The position numbers and the translations under genes were made by a program. Below the pieces are notes generated by a model. It ran no database searches, was not told where the DNA came from, and saw nothing but the letters and a program-made list of their open reading frames with translations. This document shows positions 10,193 through 23,400 of a DNA stretch of 64,000 nucleotides, piece after piece (the first letter of the stretch is position 1; each line of letters begins with the position of its first letter). The stretch comes from Lenzites betulinus (lineage: Eukaryota; Basidiomycota; Agaricomycetes; Polyporales; Polyporaceae). The stretch is taken from assembly GCA_022264855.1 (NCBI GenBank), contig JABYQU010000006.1, positions 1,054,001-1,118,000 of the forward strand, written 5' to 3'.

Positions 10193-12945
10193 TTGTCTCT
10201 GAGGCGTTAGTAACACTCCCGACGTGAAAGGGCTTGGATAGTCTGTTAATGTAGTGGTTTGCTTTAATCGAATCGGTTTGTTGTATTTCCTGTGTGCCCC
10301 GGCTGCCAGGCCTACCTTTGAAGTCTCCAGCCTCACAAATCTCACGCGATATGTTTGTGTGCCTCGTCGTAATATGCTGTTGCTACATCTAAGAAGATCT
10401 AGTCCGGGATATAAATATAAATAATTTAAAGAAGCCATTCCACCCGGCTCCGTGCGGCGAAGACCCCCCTGGGTACCCATTGCTGTCGCCGATCACAGCC
10501 GATCACAGCCTGCGCTTGTGGTTGTGGAATAGACGTCGTCTGTCGTTCGTGTCGTCGAATAAATAGGAATAAGTTATTTGTTGCTCGACAGTTCTACCAG
10601 GCATGGCCAAATTTGTGCACCTGTCAATGTGAATCATGAGCCATTATGGTCGGCCACAGAGTACTTGGCATTGGGGTAGAACAAACCATGTCGGGGGAGA
10701 CTTGTCAAGACTTGAGAGGCTGGTGCTGAAACGAAGGACAGAGTCAGCATTCACGGAGCGCAAGAGGCGTGTACGAATAAGAGCGCACCTTTTGCCACCC
10801 CACACCCTGCTACGTATGTGGCGAGGCATAGGCACCAGCCATTTTGTTCAGCGCATTTTGGCTTCGCCGTGAAGATCACACGGCTACTAGTCCCGGGGGC
10901 CACGTAGAGGCATGCGCTAGGACCGACTCTGCCCGGAGTCGGCCCCTACCCCGGGTCCCCCACACGTCGCCCTCTTCATCAACGCGTTTGCTCGAAGTGT
11001 TCACCGGCGCCGGAGACGGGGGCTCGTCGGGAGAGCCACCCGAGCCGGACGATCTGGTCACTAGGGAAGAAGGCCTCATATGACGGTCAGTGTGATCTAA
11101 GTACTCGGTTCTTTCGATCTTCGAGGGCTATGCACTACGAACGGTCGTTAGTGGTAAGGACGAGATAGGCAGCTGGGATGGAAGACTTACAGCATCTACG
11201 TTGAGCACCACTGTCCGTCTACTTCGTAACCGAGTCTTGAGGCGTGTATGAGCGTTATCAAAGAGTAACGGACAACTGAAGGGACGTACCTGATATTCTC
11301 AGAAACTGTCCGCTTGAAAAAGCAGTCAGCGGTGTCGTTTCTGCTCTGGTCTCTTTGTGAAAATCATGCCAGAGGGCGCTGGCAGACAAGAAATGAAGTC
11401 CGGATGCCTGTGGCATATGGGTCACGCCACTTGAGGCGGCGCTAACCCCCGGATCGGTCTCTCATCCTCGATGCTCGATGTCGCTCAAAGCAACCCTTAG
11501 TGGCTCTTCCGAGTCCTTTATCGAGTGCACCGAAGGGCCATGAAGTTGGGATGCCTGTGGCATATGGGTCATCCCGCTGGTTGCGGCACTGACCTCGGTC
11601 CCTCATCTTTCGTGCTCAATATCGCTGGCAGCAATCCTGAGGGGCTCTCCAGAGTCCTTTGTCAAGGACGCAGAAGGGTCACTCGGATCTTAGGGGACAC
11701 AATCTGTTGTGGAAGTCAGACGGCGTGGCCGGACTCGCATTGCAGAAGACGAGTCACTCACAAAATCCCAGAACGGCGTGGCGCGGCGGCCCATCAGCCG
11801 CTCACATACGCACCAGAGGATGGGCCGCAGAGTGGTGCTGGTCGTGGTCCGTAGGGCTTGAGGCACTCGGGGTCTGAGGATCCAACGTCTGAGCTCAAGC
11901 CTTTTTATACCCCAGCGGGCGTCCGAATCCCCGAGGACCAGTATCGCCGAGATAGCGGGGGCAACGTTCCGAGGAACCTGTTTAGGTAGGCCCCACACGG
12001 CGAGACAGTCTCCGCAGCTTTGAGGGCACCCTAGGACCCTAGAAGAAGCGCATCGGTACATCAGCAGACTTTTGGATGCCAGCCTTGCGACCGCCGAGAG
12101 CGGGTTCAGATTCCATTTCTGGCACACATCACGGAAGAAGCTTTGGAGGCGCTACAGCAGTTTCTCTTTGAAGCTCATGGCTTAGTGGCGAGTTGCCACG
12201 GGGCCACTGCCTTGAGCGTGCACAGCGCGCGTGCCTGACATATGTATGGTCGGTGAGTTCACGCCACTGCGAAGGTTGCCTGAGCTGCTGTAGTTCTTTG
12301 ACTAATAGCCACGGTAATTAAATTCATAAGGACACAGGAGGGGTGTCACTCAGCTTCCTTCTAAACCTTGTATCTGGGGTGGGGCTTGTTGTGTTCTGGC
12401 AGTGCGGCGCACGGCCCCCGCTTTTCCAGTGCCGGGAGACTTTGCATGTTCAGACTGTATTGCAAGCCCTTTTTCGAGGTATGTATGCGCCCCGCCGCGA
12501 TGGTGGCCTACGTTCAAGAATCCGGTTGTAACGGTAGCCTGGAAACCGCTCTCGACTGGGTTTGAAGTTGGTCGCAACTCCGCTACTGACGCCTCCATTA
12601 TTTGCGCTTGTTTGGCTGTGTAGGCGACACACCTGCTTACCTCCTACCACTACCTCCAAAATATCGGCAGCCCCACAAGATACCACTGTCTGCATATCAA
12701 ATGTTCAATTGCTGTACACCACTACGTTCGGAGTCATGAGGTGGGTTTCGCAACGTATAGGATGTCACCTGCCTGGGGCCCCCGTTGGAACTTGAACGCT
12801 ATTCAAGTTGGCAAGGTTGCTTCATCTTCACAAAACTCTCCATCCGCCACCCTCTCATTCGGTGAAGAGCAATAACATTAGTCAGTCCTGAAACGAAACG
12901 GGGCTGTGACTTCATGACACAGCATCCACAAGCCTCCATGACGGT
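10193..12945. other. 2.75 kb gene-poor region
   Basis: No exon chain with a recognisable domain can be assembled on either strand. Scattered donor- and acceptor-like sites on the minus strand around 11080-11340 could come from a decayed gene. It holds a short tandem repeat of CCGATCACAG near 10488 and the 147-bp direct repeat listed next. Some minus-strand open frames (for example 10876-11079, Ser/Pro-rich) look like chance or orphan sequence. Confidence 0.5.
11393..11680. repeat. Two-copy 147-bp tandem direct repeat
   Basis: Copy A (11393-11539) and copy B (11540 to about 11680) begin with ATGAAGT and both contain GATGCCTGTGGCATATGGGT. They then match through ...CTCATC...GTGCTC(A/G)AT(A/G)TCGCT and GAGTCCTTT to GAAGGG. 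Similarity is roughly three quarters by eye. No third copy is visible on either side. I do not recognise the unit. Confidence 0.7.
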
Positions 12946-15360
12946 CTAGATAGCACCAAACGCCACCTTTCCGTCGACCACTGTCGCCTTCACTTTCGTC
13001 TCCAGAATCTCGCTGAATGGCTGGCTGTCGTCCATTATGTTGCGGTCCAAGACAATGAAGTCAGCACGCTTCCCTGCAACGAGAGATCCTAGCGTGTCCT
13101 CGGCGAAGGAGGCGTACGCGGCGTCGAGGGTCATGCCCTTCAACGCCTGCGCGCGGGTGAGGCGTTCAGCGGGGAACCTAGGAGGAAGTTAGAGAGGATG
13201 ATATGGCTTTCCCTTGATGTATACGGTACGTACCATCCGCTGTCACCATGCGGGCTCTTTCCCTCTGTATCAAGTCGCGCCACTGCCGCGTACAATCCTA
13301 GGAGAGGGTTGATGCCCTCGACAGGGAAGTCTGATCCAAGGGGAAGGACGCCGTCTCGTGAAGACTTCAGGAGTGTTTGGTACGCATAAGCCCCCTTAAT
13401 GCGCTCCGGGCCCTGCATAAAATTCAGAACGTGTACGAAGGATGTAGACAGGTGATACACACCAGGCGCGTTTCTGCGTACCACATATCGCTCGTTCTAT
13501 TATAGGGTTAGTGTGATCACTACAAGGTAAGAACCATCTACGTTTCAACGCACGCATGTGTAGGTTGCACGCTTGACAGCACTGAGCGGGATCGGGGATC
13601 AGGTGGTGTCAACATGCGCTAAAATGTAGTACATACCGCCTAGCTCGCCGGATCGCTTGAGGTCCTCTATGCGCATGATCTGGGAATGTTCGATGCGCGG
13701 TCTCCGCTGTGCGACAATGTCTGCTGAGCTACTTTCTTGAGAGATCTTGTCGAATGCGTCCAGTACCGCCTTGTTGGCGCGATCGCCTATGGCATGGACG
13801 TTCTGATATGGCGTTTATAAGCCTGGGCCTGCGCTCCGCAAAGTGGTTGCATCACTTACTACACCCCACCCCTTGTTCCACCATTCTCGAACCAGCTCAC
13901 TCAGCGCCTCCTCAGACATCCGCATAAGCCCTCGCGCATCGGATTTGTCAGAGTAGGGGTCGAGCAGTGCAGCACCCCAGGAACCGAGTGCGCCATCGGT
14001 GAATAGCTTCACGCTTCGCATACGGACACGAGCACCAGGGCTGGGGTCCTGTATCTCAATGTCTTTTCTTTGCTCGGCGGTGAGCCTGTCTGAGTCTGCC
14101 ATAGCATATACCCGGATCTGCGAATGATGGGATTCAGTTTGCATTGCTCCATAGCCAAGGGCGACCTACCGGAAGCTCGTTCTCCTCATCCATTCTGTGA
14201 ATTGTGAGCAGCCATGACGGTGTCGTTCACAGGGACCACTTACTGCTTGAACAGCTCAAACTCCTCAAGACTGGTAGACGCATCATGAACACTAGTCAGC
14301 CCCACTGCAAGCGCGTCTTTCACGGTCCTCTCGGCATATTCGCGTATCTGCCAGTCGGCCCACGTTGGAATGGGAACCAGAGACATGGCTGCGTCGACGA
14401 AGATACCAGTCGGTTCGCCGCTGGCTGGGTCGCGGACGATCTCGCCGCCCGGTACAGACTCGGGGAAGGTCCCGTTTAGATGCGCCTTTGTGAGCTCAAG
14501 GGCCCGCGGGGACAGCCATAAAGCATGTACGTCCACTCGGTGCAGAGCAATTGGCAAGTCGGCTAGCGAGGGGCGGGAAGCCAAGTCTGCCTGATTAGTA
14601 GCAATCAGCTGATGCAGGTAATCTGCGTAGGCAAAAGGGAGAGTACCATACCGCCGTTGGAAATGAGCCGTCGGTGTCGGTCCATCGCATCTGGTCCCAC
14701 CCCATAGCTTCTATCCATGCATCAGGGTCAGCGGAAGGGTGATCCTGGGCGTACTCTTCGAGGAGGTCGAGCAACCCCGAGAGCGTCCGCGCTTGGTCGA
14801 GCTGGAGCTGCATCTTGAAACCATACTGGACAATGTGCGCGTGTGCATCTTGGAAGTAGTGAGCTCGATGAATGCTGGAAGTGGTGGTGATGGCAGACCT
14901 GCGAGACCTGGTACTACAATTGAGCCGGCGGGGGCATTGTAGACGGGGAGCGGTTTTTTCGCTTTGGGCTCGTTTCCATAGAACTTCCGTATGAGCTCGT
15001 TTTGGTACTCGTCCCAGTGCGCCCGGATTTCCACTGCGATGTACCGATGTCAGACACATGCTTAGAAACTCTGAAGCAAGAGGACATACCGAGCGTCCCC
15101 GTGGCAGTGATAACGTTTTTGTCGACAGAAATACAGTCCACTACCGGCTTCGCCTCATTGACGGTGTATATCCTGTTTCCCTCTGCACAAATCGCGTACG
15201 ATGTAGGTAAAGCCGAGATGGCGGTTGGGTGCTTGGAGCTGAATGCAGAATAATACGTGGAAATGCCCGCAACGGCAGACGCAAGCAAGGTCCACACAAC
15301 CTGACGACCTCCCGAGCGATTCTCCTGTTGCCGGGCCGGTGTGCTTTCCCTTGTGGCCAT
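12946..15360 (-). CDS. Membrane-anchored amidohydrolase family 3 (YtcJ-like)
   Basis: This multi-exon gene codes for a metal-dependent hydrolase of the amidohydrolase_3 type; the substrate is unknown. The start is the ATG at 15360. A hydrophobic stretch (VVWTLLASAVAGISTYYSAF, about residues 22-41) predicts a signal anchor. The metal-binding motif VPGLADAHAHI comes from joining ...VPGLA (donor GTCTGCC) to DAHAHIVQYG. Later blocks are WIEAMGWDQMRW, DVHALWLSPRALELT, SVHDASTSLEEFE, RSVKLFTDGALGSWGAAL, VNVHAIGDRANKAVLDAF and RPRIEHSQIM. Near the C terminus come VLPLGSDFPVEGINPLLGLYAAV and TLGSLVAGKRADFIVLDRNI. All are hallmarks of the family, with HxH, a second His and a terminal Asp present. The stop is at 12946. 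Confidence 0.92.
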
Positions 15361-15966
15361 GTGTACTACGACGTTGTGTTCAGAGAGTTGTTTCTAGAAC
15401 ATCTGGTGGCAGTGGTCAGTGTAAACGTGGCAGGCGCCCATAGGTTTCTTTAGACGCTCGAGTTGGGTAGAAGCTTGCAGGAAACTAATAGGCCTTTGCA
15501 ACTATCACCGATTCCAGGTGTAGCAGGGCGAGGTGGAAGTGAAGTCCTTATACGAGTGCCCAGAGACTATAAGAGCATGGGAGACGTGGCTGATGATTCA
15601 TGAAATGACCCAGGGATACAAGGTGTGCGCGCCGACAGCGATAGAGACTGATAGAGATCAACGATACGATATAGGGCAGCGGGCTCGTGGAGACTGAGGA
15701 CAATGGGGAGCGGACATTGGATGGGGAAGGAGAAATATACTACGGTCCTATAGACGGCAAAGCGGTGGTGCGACGGGCTGGGGCTGTGGCGGCTTCTACT
15801 ACATATGCATATGCGGCATGCGATCATTACGGGCGTGAGATGCGACGGGTCCTCCTTCAGAGGGCAATTGCTGGGTGCGGTACGTTGAGTGAGTAGAGAT
15901 AAGAGATGTAAGTTGGAACACAAGGACAAGGGAATATGGTATTCTGGGGAAGTTCACGGGACTCTT
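15361..15966. other. Spacer between amidohydrolase promoter and KAP95 3' end
   Basis: This 606-bp stretch separates two minus-strand genes. No gene is seen. It must carry the amidohydrolase promoter at its left and the KAP95 3' untranslated region at its right. Confidence 0.5.
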
Positions 15967-18900
15967 CTACGCGGTGGCACGCTTCACCATCTGCCAACAC
16001 ATGCATACGTCAGCGTGAGCCAGCACATGGATGAGAGCAATGTACGCACCTCCCGGGCCCACCTCACGGTCCTCTTCGTTTCGGGAGACACGCGGCTCTT
16101 CATCCGGAGCTCGTTGGCGATCCAGTCCGACAGGAGTAGCTGCCTGAGCTGACCGCCAGGGAATGCGTCAGCCAGATCGCCAAGTAGGCCGATGGCGAGC
16201 TTGATGGAGCTCTCCGTGCGCTCGGTGTCGGCCAGACACCGCTGGACGAGCTCGAGCATAGCGGGGGCGTGTGCCAGGAGAAGCTCGACCTTGGGCGTGC
16301 TCTTGAAGCCCGCGACAATGCCGGTGTACGCTTCAAGGATACCGTCGCGCAAGAGGCTAACGTACTCAACGAGGTCGATGTCGAGCTGGAGTCGTGTGAG
16401 TAACTCATTAACTCATTTATTTGGAATGCTGATATCAACTTACCGGGTTAGGCTGCAAGGCTCCTGCTTGCCTCAAGACACCCATGGTGGCCGCGAGGTA
16501 AGGCTCAAACGCCGGGCCGATGGCCATCGCGATATCACCAAAGCAGGACAAGATGGAGATCTTGACGTTGCGGTTGAGGACATCGCTCTGCAGGTTCTCA
16601 AGAAGAACGTTCATGAAGGCACTCGAGTACTGGGCGGTCTGATCACCCAACGCGCGCGAGATGTCGCCGATGATACCGACGGCGACTGTGCACAGCTGCG
16701 TATCCTCATGCGCCTTCAGTGCGGGGTAGAGGTGAGGCAGGAAGGCGGAGATGTATGGTGCAAAGCCCTGCTCGAGCGCAGCAGAGAGGGCACCGACGAC
16801 GAGGAAAGCATCCTCGAGGAGCGTGGACGTCTTGCCCGCAGCGTTGATCAGCTGAAGAAGGAGAGTCATGACGCGGTCTGCCAGGGGCTGGATGCCATCG
16901 TTGAGCTTGCGAATGACGCTCTGTGAAAAGGTCAGCGCATACATCCTGAACTGAACTGCCACAACTTACAGTGATGACGGCGCAGAAGTTGCTCATCAGA
17001 TCGTTCCAGTTGTTGCGGTCATCAGCACCTACGATTTGGTTCTGATGTAGGCGGTGAGCACAAGGATCATGCAAATTAATCGATTCGTTATACTTGCCTG
17101 CATGCCGAGAAGCTGCTCCATGCGCAGGAGAATGGTGACAGCGGTGTTCTGCACAACAGGAATAGTGTCGAGGGTCGAGTGAGTGACAAAGGAAGTGATG
17201 GCCTCATATGCTGCCGTTCTGTGTTGACCCTCGCTGGTCGCGCTGTCATATGCGGTTAGGTCCACATTTTGGCAACTTGACAGAGCGAATGACACTCACG
17301 TCTCCGTTAGGCGGAGCAGAGCCTGAACTACACCTTCGTAGTATGGCGAAAGCGCGCTGGGCTGGTTGAAGGTCTCCGGGTCGTCGCCCTCGACATATCC
17401 GAGCTGGTCCGCCAAGTTCATGAGCGCCCAGCAGCAGTTTGCAGCGATGCGCGGGTTGTCTTGCAGACCGGCGACGAGCGCAGATACAAGAGGGTGGAGG
17501 TGCACATCGGGTTGAATTGTAGATATAAGGAGGTCGCAAATCCGACCGAGAGTCCAGGCAACGGTATCCTTGACGTGAATGTTCTGGTCCGCCATCATGT
17601 CGATGAGGATAGGCAACGCCTGGTTCACGAGCGGGGTCAAGACGTTCGGGTCTGGGCCATCAAGGATAGAGCCAAAGGTCATAACGGCAGCCTCACGCAA
17701 ATGCCAGTCTGTGGACCGGATGTTGGCTTCGATGAAGGGGATCACCGCCGCCACAATGGTGTCCTGCACGGCCTGTGCAAGAAGGCCAAGACATGTCGCA
17801 GCAGCCTTCGAGACATCCCATTCGTCCTCATCGGCGTCTTCATCCTGGTGCGTAAGCAGGTCAAGCATGACAGGAACAATCTCCGGCATTGCGATCTTGG
17901 CAAAGAACTTGCTCTCATTCTCGGGCACTTCACCGTATTCCGTCGCCTAGCATCGGATCTTTGTTAGCAACGTCTTAAAGGCGCATTCAGGAAGTAAATA
18001 CCTCAGATGCTTCCCACGCGAGCTCGCTCTCAAGCTCGCACACCGTCGACCAGAACTCAATTGCCTGGAGGGCAATGTCCGGTTCGCTGTGCTTCATACC
18101 CATGACTGTAAGCTGTACATGATGAAAAGCTTATATTAGCGCCCATAAAATTGGTTTGGTGACTCGAACGTACCCCGAACAATGCGCGCTCCATGTAGTA
18201 GTTCATCTTGTCGTAGTACAGCGACATGATCTTCACAAGGCACTCAAAGGCTCCAACCTGAACTTGAACCGCCGAGTTTTGCGTCGCCTCGCAGACCACC
18301 TGCATGATGTAGTTCCGTTCGCCCTAAGAGTGCGTCTTAGTGCGATGCTCAAGGTTGTCGATATAGAAGGATAGTACCTCGCGCTCGAAGTTGTCCCGGA
18401 CGAACTCAAGTGAGTTCAACAATGCCTGGATAGCCGCAAGTTGAACCTCTGGGGCAGGTTCCTCTTTGCGGGCGCCGTGAATGACCGCAGTCAGGATCTC
18501 GTTGGAGCGCAGCGAAAGAATATCGGGTTTCTGAAGAATTACAAAAGCGATCACGGTGAGAATGGTAGAGAGGCTTGTAAAAAACATAGACGCACGTTTT
18601 GTAGCGCTTCACAGGTGAAGCCGATGGCTTGCAGAGTGGCAACGCGAAGGCTCGTATTCGACTGGTCACTCACGAAGCCCAGAAGAATACCAATCACGTC
18701 CATCCACTGCCCCTGCGGCAGCTCCACGGCGGCGATGGCAGAAACGACCTGCGCAGCCACCGTACCGACCTTGCCGGCGGAAGAAGCGAGAGCCATGAGC
18801 GCGTCTTGCTTGACTTTGTTCTTGGTCGCATCGTCGAGAGCAAGCCAGCGGTTGGCATAGTCAGTCTGCCGCGCGATTTCCTAAGAGTACAATGATTGGA

Positions 18901-19301
18901 AAGGTGTCCCAGGTGTCGAGTAGATCACAACTGGACATACTCGTGCTGATAGGGAGTTCTTGAGTGCAAGACCGGCGGCGTTCCGCACATGTGGTTGTGA
19001 AGAGTCGTTGACCAGCTCGGACGCGAGCATCAGAACATACGCGGGCTGGATGTGGGGGCGAGATGAGTATTGTAGGCCGCGCAAGGGCTGTTTAGGGCCG
19101 AAACTCACGAAGTTCTCCCTGGATGCATTCTCGAGCTTTTGGGTGGCATCATCACGCGTATGTGCGTCTTTAAAAGATAAAGGGGGCGGAGATGAGCACG
19201 GATGGGACGGACGGACGCGCCATCTGCGGGTCGGGGCCGCGGCGGGCGAAAAAGGACGTACCGGGCGAGAGGGTATTCGCGAGGAGCTCACTAGCGTTCA
19301 T
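15967..19301 (-). CDS. KAP95: Importin subunit beta-1 (karyopherin Kap95)
   Basis: About ten exons code for a HEAT-repeat karyopherin of about 860 aa that carries importin-alpha/NLS cargo through the nuclear pore and binds RanGTP. The start is the ATG at 19301 ([28 protein letters not shown]), the conserved importin-beta N terminus. [17 protein letters not shown] matches the RanGTP-binding first HEAT repeats. The acidic loop [19 protein letters not shown] is the typical HEAT-8 loop. Later repeats read [35 protein letters not shown] and [16 protein letters not shown]. The last exon is the tiny MVKRATA, spliced after KRTVRWARE, stopping at 15967. It is divergent from LSM7 with 374 bp between starts. 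Confidence 0.96.
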
Positions 19302-19675
19302 GGTCGTGACTGATGAAAAGAGAGGTTGTTTTTGAACAAACAGACAGGCGTCGGACAGACGATGGTGGTGGTTTGCGAGCAAGACGGGGGAGAGCGAGTG
19401 GCGGGTTAGGACGAGCAGGGTCAAGGGAACAAGGCCGCTCGACGACGGGCGTCTCTTTTTCTGCCCGACCCGCGTCTCCCAGCCCCAGCCTCGCCTCCCC
19501 CTCCTCCCTCCGCCCACCACATCACCACAAGGCAGGCTCGTTTTCGTTTGTTCTCATGCTATCACAACTCATCAGACACATCCTATCCACTAGATTCCAA
19601 AATTTCTCCTTGGACAATATAGTCCAGCCACGTATACTCCACTAGAGCGCTTCTCCACGCGTCCTAGCAGTGACA
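19302..19675. promoter_or_regulatory. Bidirectional promoter KAP95 / LSM7
   Basis: A 374-bp region lies between two divergent housekeeping start codons. It includes a CT/CA-rich tract near 19480-19530. I see no clear TATA box. Confidence 0.6.
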
Positions 19676-20279
19676 ATGGCCGACAGAGTACGTCTCCTCT
19701 TCCTCTACTTATTCATGCGAATGACCCTGAGTGCTGAAGGGTCGTGGCGGTAGCAGAGGCGGAATCAGAGGCGGCGGCCCCGCCATGCGCGGCGGTCGGA
19801 ATGGCCCGTACGTCTTACAATACCTCCTTCCATCCAGGCATATTCTGACACCTAGACACGTCAGATCAGGGCCTACGATGGACAAGCCGAGGCGTGAGGC
19901 CATCCTTGACCTCGCAAAATACGTGAACGAGCGTATTCGCGTCAAATTCACTGGTGGACGCGAAGGTCAGGCGCCACCCTAGTGTTCTCTCCATCTGTAT
20001 TTGGCTGACTCTAAAACCCAGTCACCGGGATCCTAAAGGGCTATGATCAGCTCCTTAACCTCGTGCTCGATGAAGTACAGGAAGATCTGCAGAGTGGTGG
20101 GTGCCCTCAAAAAGACGTAATATATTACGCGCCAGAGGACTCATTTCGCGATAGGGCCAGACGGTGAAATCACCACGCGCAACCTAGGACTCGTTGTCCT
20201 CAGAGGGCCCACGATAACCCTCCTCAGTCCTGTAGATGGTTTCGAGGAGATCGCTAACCCCTTCCTGGCACAAGAGTGA
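19676..20279 (+). CDS. LSM7: U6 snRNA-associated Sm-like protein LSm7
   Basis: Five exons (19676-19687, 19740-19807, 19865-19965, 20022-20093, 20155-20279) give 125 aa with all phases agreeing. It is a subunit of the LSm2-8 ring on U6 snRNA and of the LSm1-7 decapping ring. The Sm1 motif reads ILDLAKYVNERIRVKFTGGREVTGILKGYDQLLNLVLDE in pieces across exons 3 and 4. Sm2 reads NLGLVVLRGPTITLLSPVDG, and the tail EEIANPFLAQE is specific to the LSm7 branch. The first exon is only four codons. The N terminus carries an RGG/RG-rich tract, also seen in other fungal LSm7 proteins. Confidence 0.95.
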
Positions 20280-20499
20280 TATCGCCTTCGTCCACTCCAC
20301 TGCTTTCACCCAGCTGCCGCAGCATGTATTTCTACTGCACGACTCTGACTCATGTCAACCTGGGATATTTCCCTTATTCACTGGTCGAGAGTCCTCTCGT
20401 CATGGTTAGCGTCATTGTGTTTCAAGCAGGAAAGTTGGTGTTCCCGACGTCGTTGACAAGATTCCAAAGCTGCTCTACTACAGTACGTACGCCTCGACT

Positions 20500-23400
20500 T
20501 CAGGCAGAGACCTCTAAATTCTCAGCATCGTACGCAGCCCTAAGTCGTTTGTTCGGTCGTTCAAGATCTGACGGAGAGCATGCGCGTGTCAGCGAGCGTG
20601 AGCGCGACGGAATGGAAGCATAGGAGGACGGGCTTCCGGTAGCGCGGCTCATGGACGCGCTGGGTGGTATCGAGTCGGACTCGGATATGTCGGAATCATC
20701 CACGGATATAGTGAAGGCCTCTTGATCCATGGGTCTCCGGCCGAGCAGAGTCGCGAACGCCTTGATGGTTGACTCTGTATTCGTTCCAGAACTGTCATTA
20801 TTCGTGGATTGTCCGCTGTACAGCGTAGCGATGGTAGCCGCGTTTGGCCCAAGGATGCCGACGAGGGTCTCGGGATCCGAGCTGACGCCTCGCAAGAGTC
20901 GTTTACCCCACGCTTGGTATACAGTCCAACGAACTGAATCACGGACGACATTGTCGTCTTTGATCATCTGAGTGGTTGGTCCAATGGGGACGTTAGTATG
21001 TTGATACTCGTCAAATCGAGTGACTCGCCCGTATCCCTTGCGGTCTGGTCATGATTGCTTCAGAAGTTGCGATTCCTGCTGCGTGGAGTTTGACAAACTT
21101 CTCTACGTGCTTCCGCTTTTGGCCTCCGATACGTTCCCAGTCCTTCTCGCTCTCCGGCTCATGCGTGAGGAAATGGCGCACCGCAATACACGGCTCGCAT
21201 GCACAAGTCCATTTGGCCAGTTGCTCTTCCAGGTTCGCCAGAACTGTAGAGGAATCATCCGGCCGAGGCCCCATCACGGTGTTTGCCCATTCCAACAGCA
21301 TCGTCTGTATCGGAGCTACGAAGGTGGGGGAGTATATCGTCTGTCTCCTGCGCGCGACGAGCGAGGGAAGCCTAGCGAGCAATGGCGCTAGCGTTCCCTT
21401 GACGTATTCGACACGGTCGTCGATCGTCCAGGCAGGGTGTACCACTCGATCGAGAAGCGTCGAGCACGAGGGGAGGTCACCCGCTGAGAGACAAAACGTG
21501 AGCGACGCTAGGATGTCTTTGACGCGTGTTTCAGATGACACGCTCTCGAGGTCTACGGAATTGACGAATTTGAGGAGAAGCCCCGGAATGACGATGTGGA
21601 GGGTTTGTGAGCTTGGGTCGAGCGTGGCGCGTTGGGCATACAGTTCGTTGACCAGTGCACGTATGATGTCGCTCTTCATGGACGCGTCGATTTTCAGGAC
21701 CAGGCTGCGATTTAGGTCAGTGGTGAGAGTTAGGGTTAAACCAGCATACTGGAATGCTTACTCGTCGAAGAGCAGAGAGGGCTGACCGCCTAGTGCAACT
21801 GCTTGCACAATTTCAACAACGGCCTCTGGAGCGGCATCTTCGCGCTGAGCAATGAACGCATCGATCCGTGTCCTGACCATTGCGAGGCGAAGTGAGGTCT
21901 GCTCGGTTATCCACTGGGTGATCGCTGGAGTCCGCGGGATGCTCTGGCCACTATCAAGGCGACGGGCGAAATCTCTCAGAAAATGCAAGGCCGATAAGTC
22001 GGAGGGATCTCGAGAGAGAGCACTCTCCAAACTGTTTAGACCAATCAATTGTATACGGAATCGCGGTGAACAACATAGTAGCTGCTTACGTTGCTTGGAT
22101 TGCCTCGAAACCGAAGACTTTCAGGGCGTTATGTGAATTTTCAGAACCCAGCGTGCCTATGGAGCGCGACGCGTCGCAAGTCTTTACTGCGCGTACCCAT
22201 ATATCGAGACTCCTCCACAAGCAGGCAACACGGCACGCTGAGTCCCGGACGTCAACGACGGATTCTGCGGTGGCGTATGCAAGGACCAGATCGACGAGCT
22301 CCTGCTCATCGGCTGTAGGGTGTACGTGGTCTGTGGTTCTCAATCTCTCGCATGCTTCCGCGAAGGCCTTGCTACCCTGAGCCAAATCAAAGTCCGCCCA
22401 GGACGGCCAGATGACCAGGAGTAAGTGCCGTTTCCCTTCAGCCTTGGTTAGATCATCGTATGACTAGGACTGTATGAGTACTCACAATCCCCGAGATCCC
22501 ATTGCAAAAGGGCCTTCAATATTGTCGATTGTCTACAGTGTAAGCAGGGCTCAAATACCAAGATTGTACGGAAAAACTCACGTTGGGGGACGCAACAAGC
22601 GTGTTGTGCAATGCGGTCGGGACTACCGCTGTTCCCTGATCATAGTCCATCTTCTCTCGAATAACGTTGCCGGACAGATCGAGGAGGGACCCGATGCGCA
22701 TAGGAGGTAGAGACCCCTTTGGTTTGGTATGTATCGGACAATAATTTGGGGTGCTGAATCTGGAGGAAGAAAGTGACTCTATGTCTGAGTCCGAGCCGCG
22801 CGAACCCGTGTTGCGAATTTTCTCGTCCTCAGCCTCATAGTGGTAGACACAAGTAGGACTAGTTGTAGTGTGTTCCGCGGCAGGTGGGGCAAAGGCGCTG
22901 ACATCCTCGAGTGGACATTCTTCCTCTGCAGACTCCACAGAACCGGCGAAGCCGGACGATCTATGGTTGTCGTGCTCGACGTGCTTGTGATAGCTCTTTG
23001 ACACGCGACACGTGAGGATAGCGAGGCCAAGTCTGAACCCGTGAGCCTCCGCACACGTCTCCAGCACTGTTGCGAGATATGCGTCTGGACCGCGCAAGGC
23101 GCTCCTTCGAATATCAGCTTGAGAGTACGTGTTTTGGAGAAGACAGACCAGCTTTGAGGGAGCGGTGCTTCTTCGAGCGGTATTCCACGATTGCAGCAAT
23201 GCACCGAGTCGAGAGAACAACTTGCTCTCGGGTGGTGGAAGACCTGGTGTAGGCGGGACGGAGAGGACAAGATCGAAGGAGAGCGTTAGGCACGCGCCAG
23301 TAATCAAAGGCTCGGATGTGAGCGAAGAATCTTTGTGCATGAATAGTACGGCGGTGTCCCCTGGGACTCCGGCGTCGAGATGAAAGTCCTCAGCGAAGTC

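Noticed and set aside
9584..10480. Minus-strand 298-codon ORF over the Hsp20 gene
   Set aside because: It crosses the Hsp20 exons and introns; no domain, while the plus strand gives a complete alpha-crystallin protein.
10193..12945. CRISPR-like array or satellite
   Set aside because: Only two copies of a 147-bp unit with no regular short repeats and spacers; also the host is a eukaryote.
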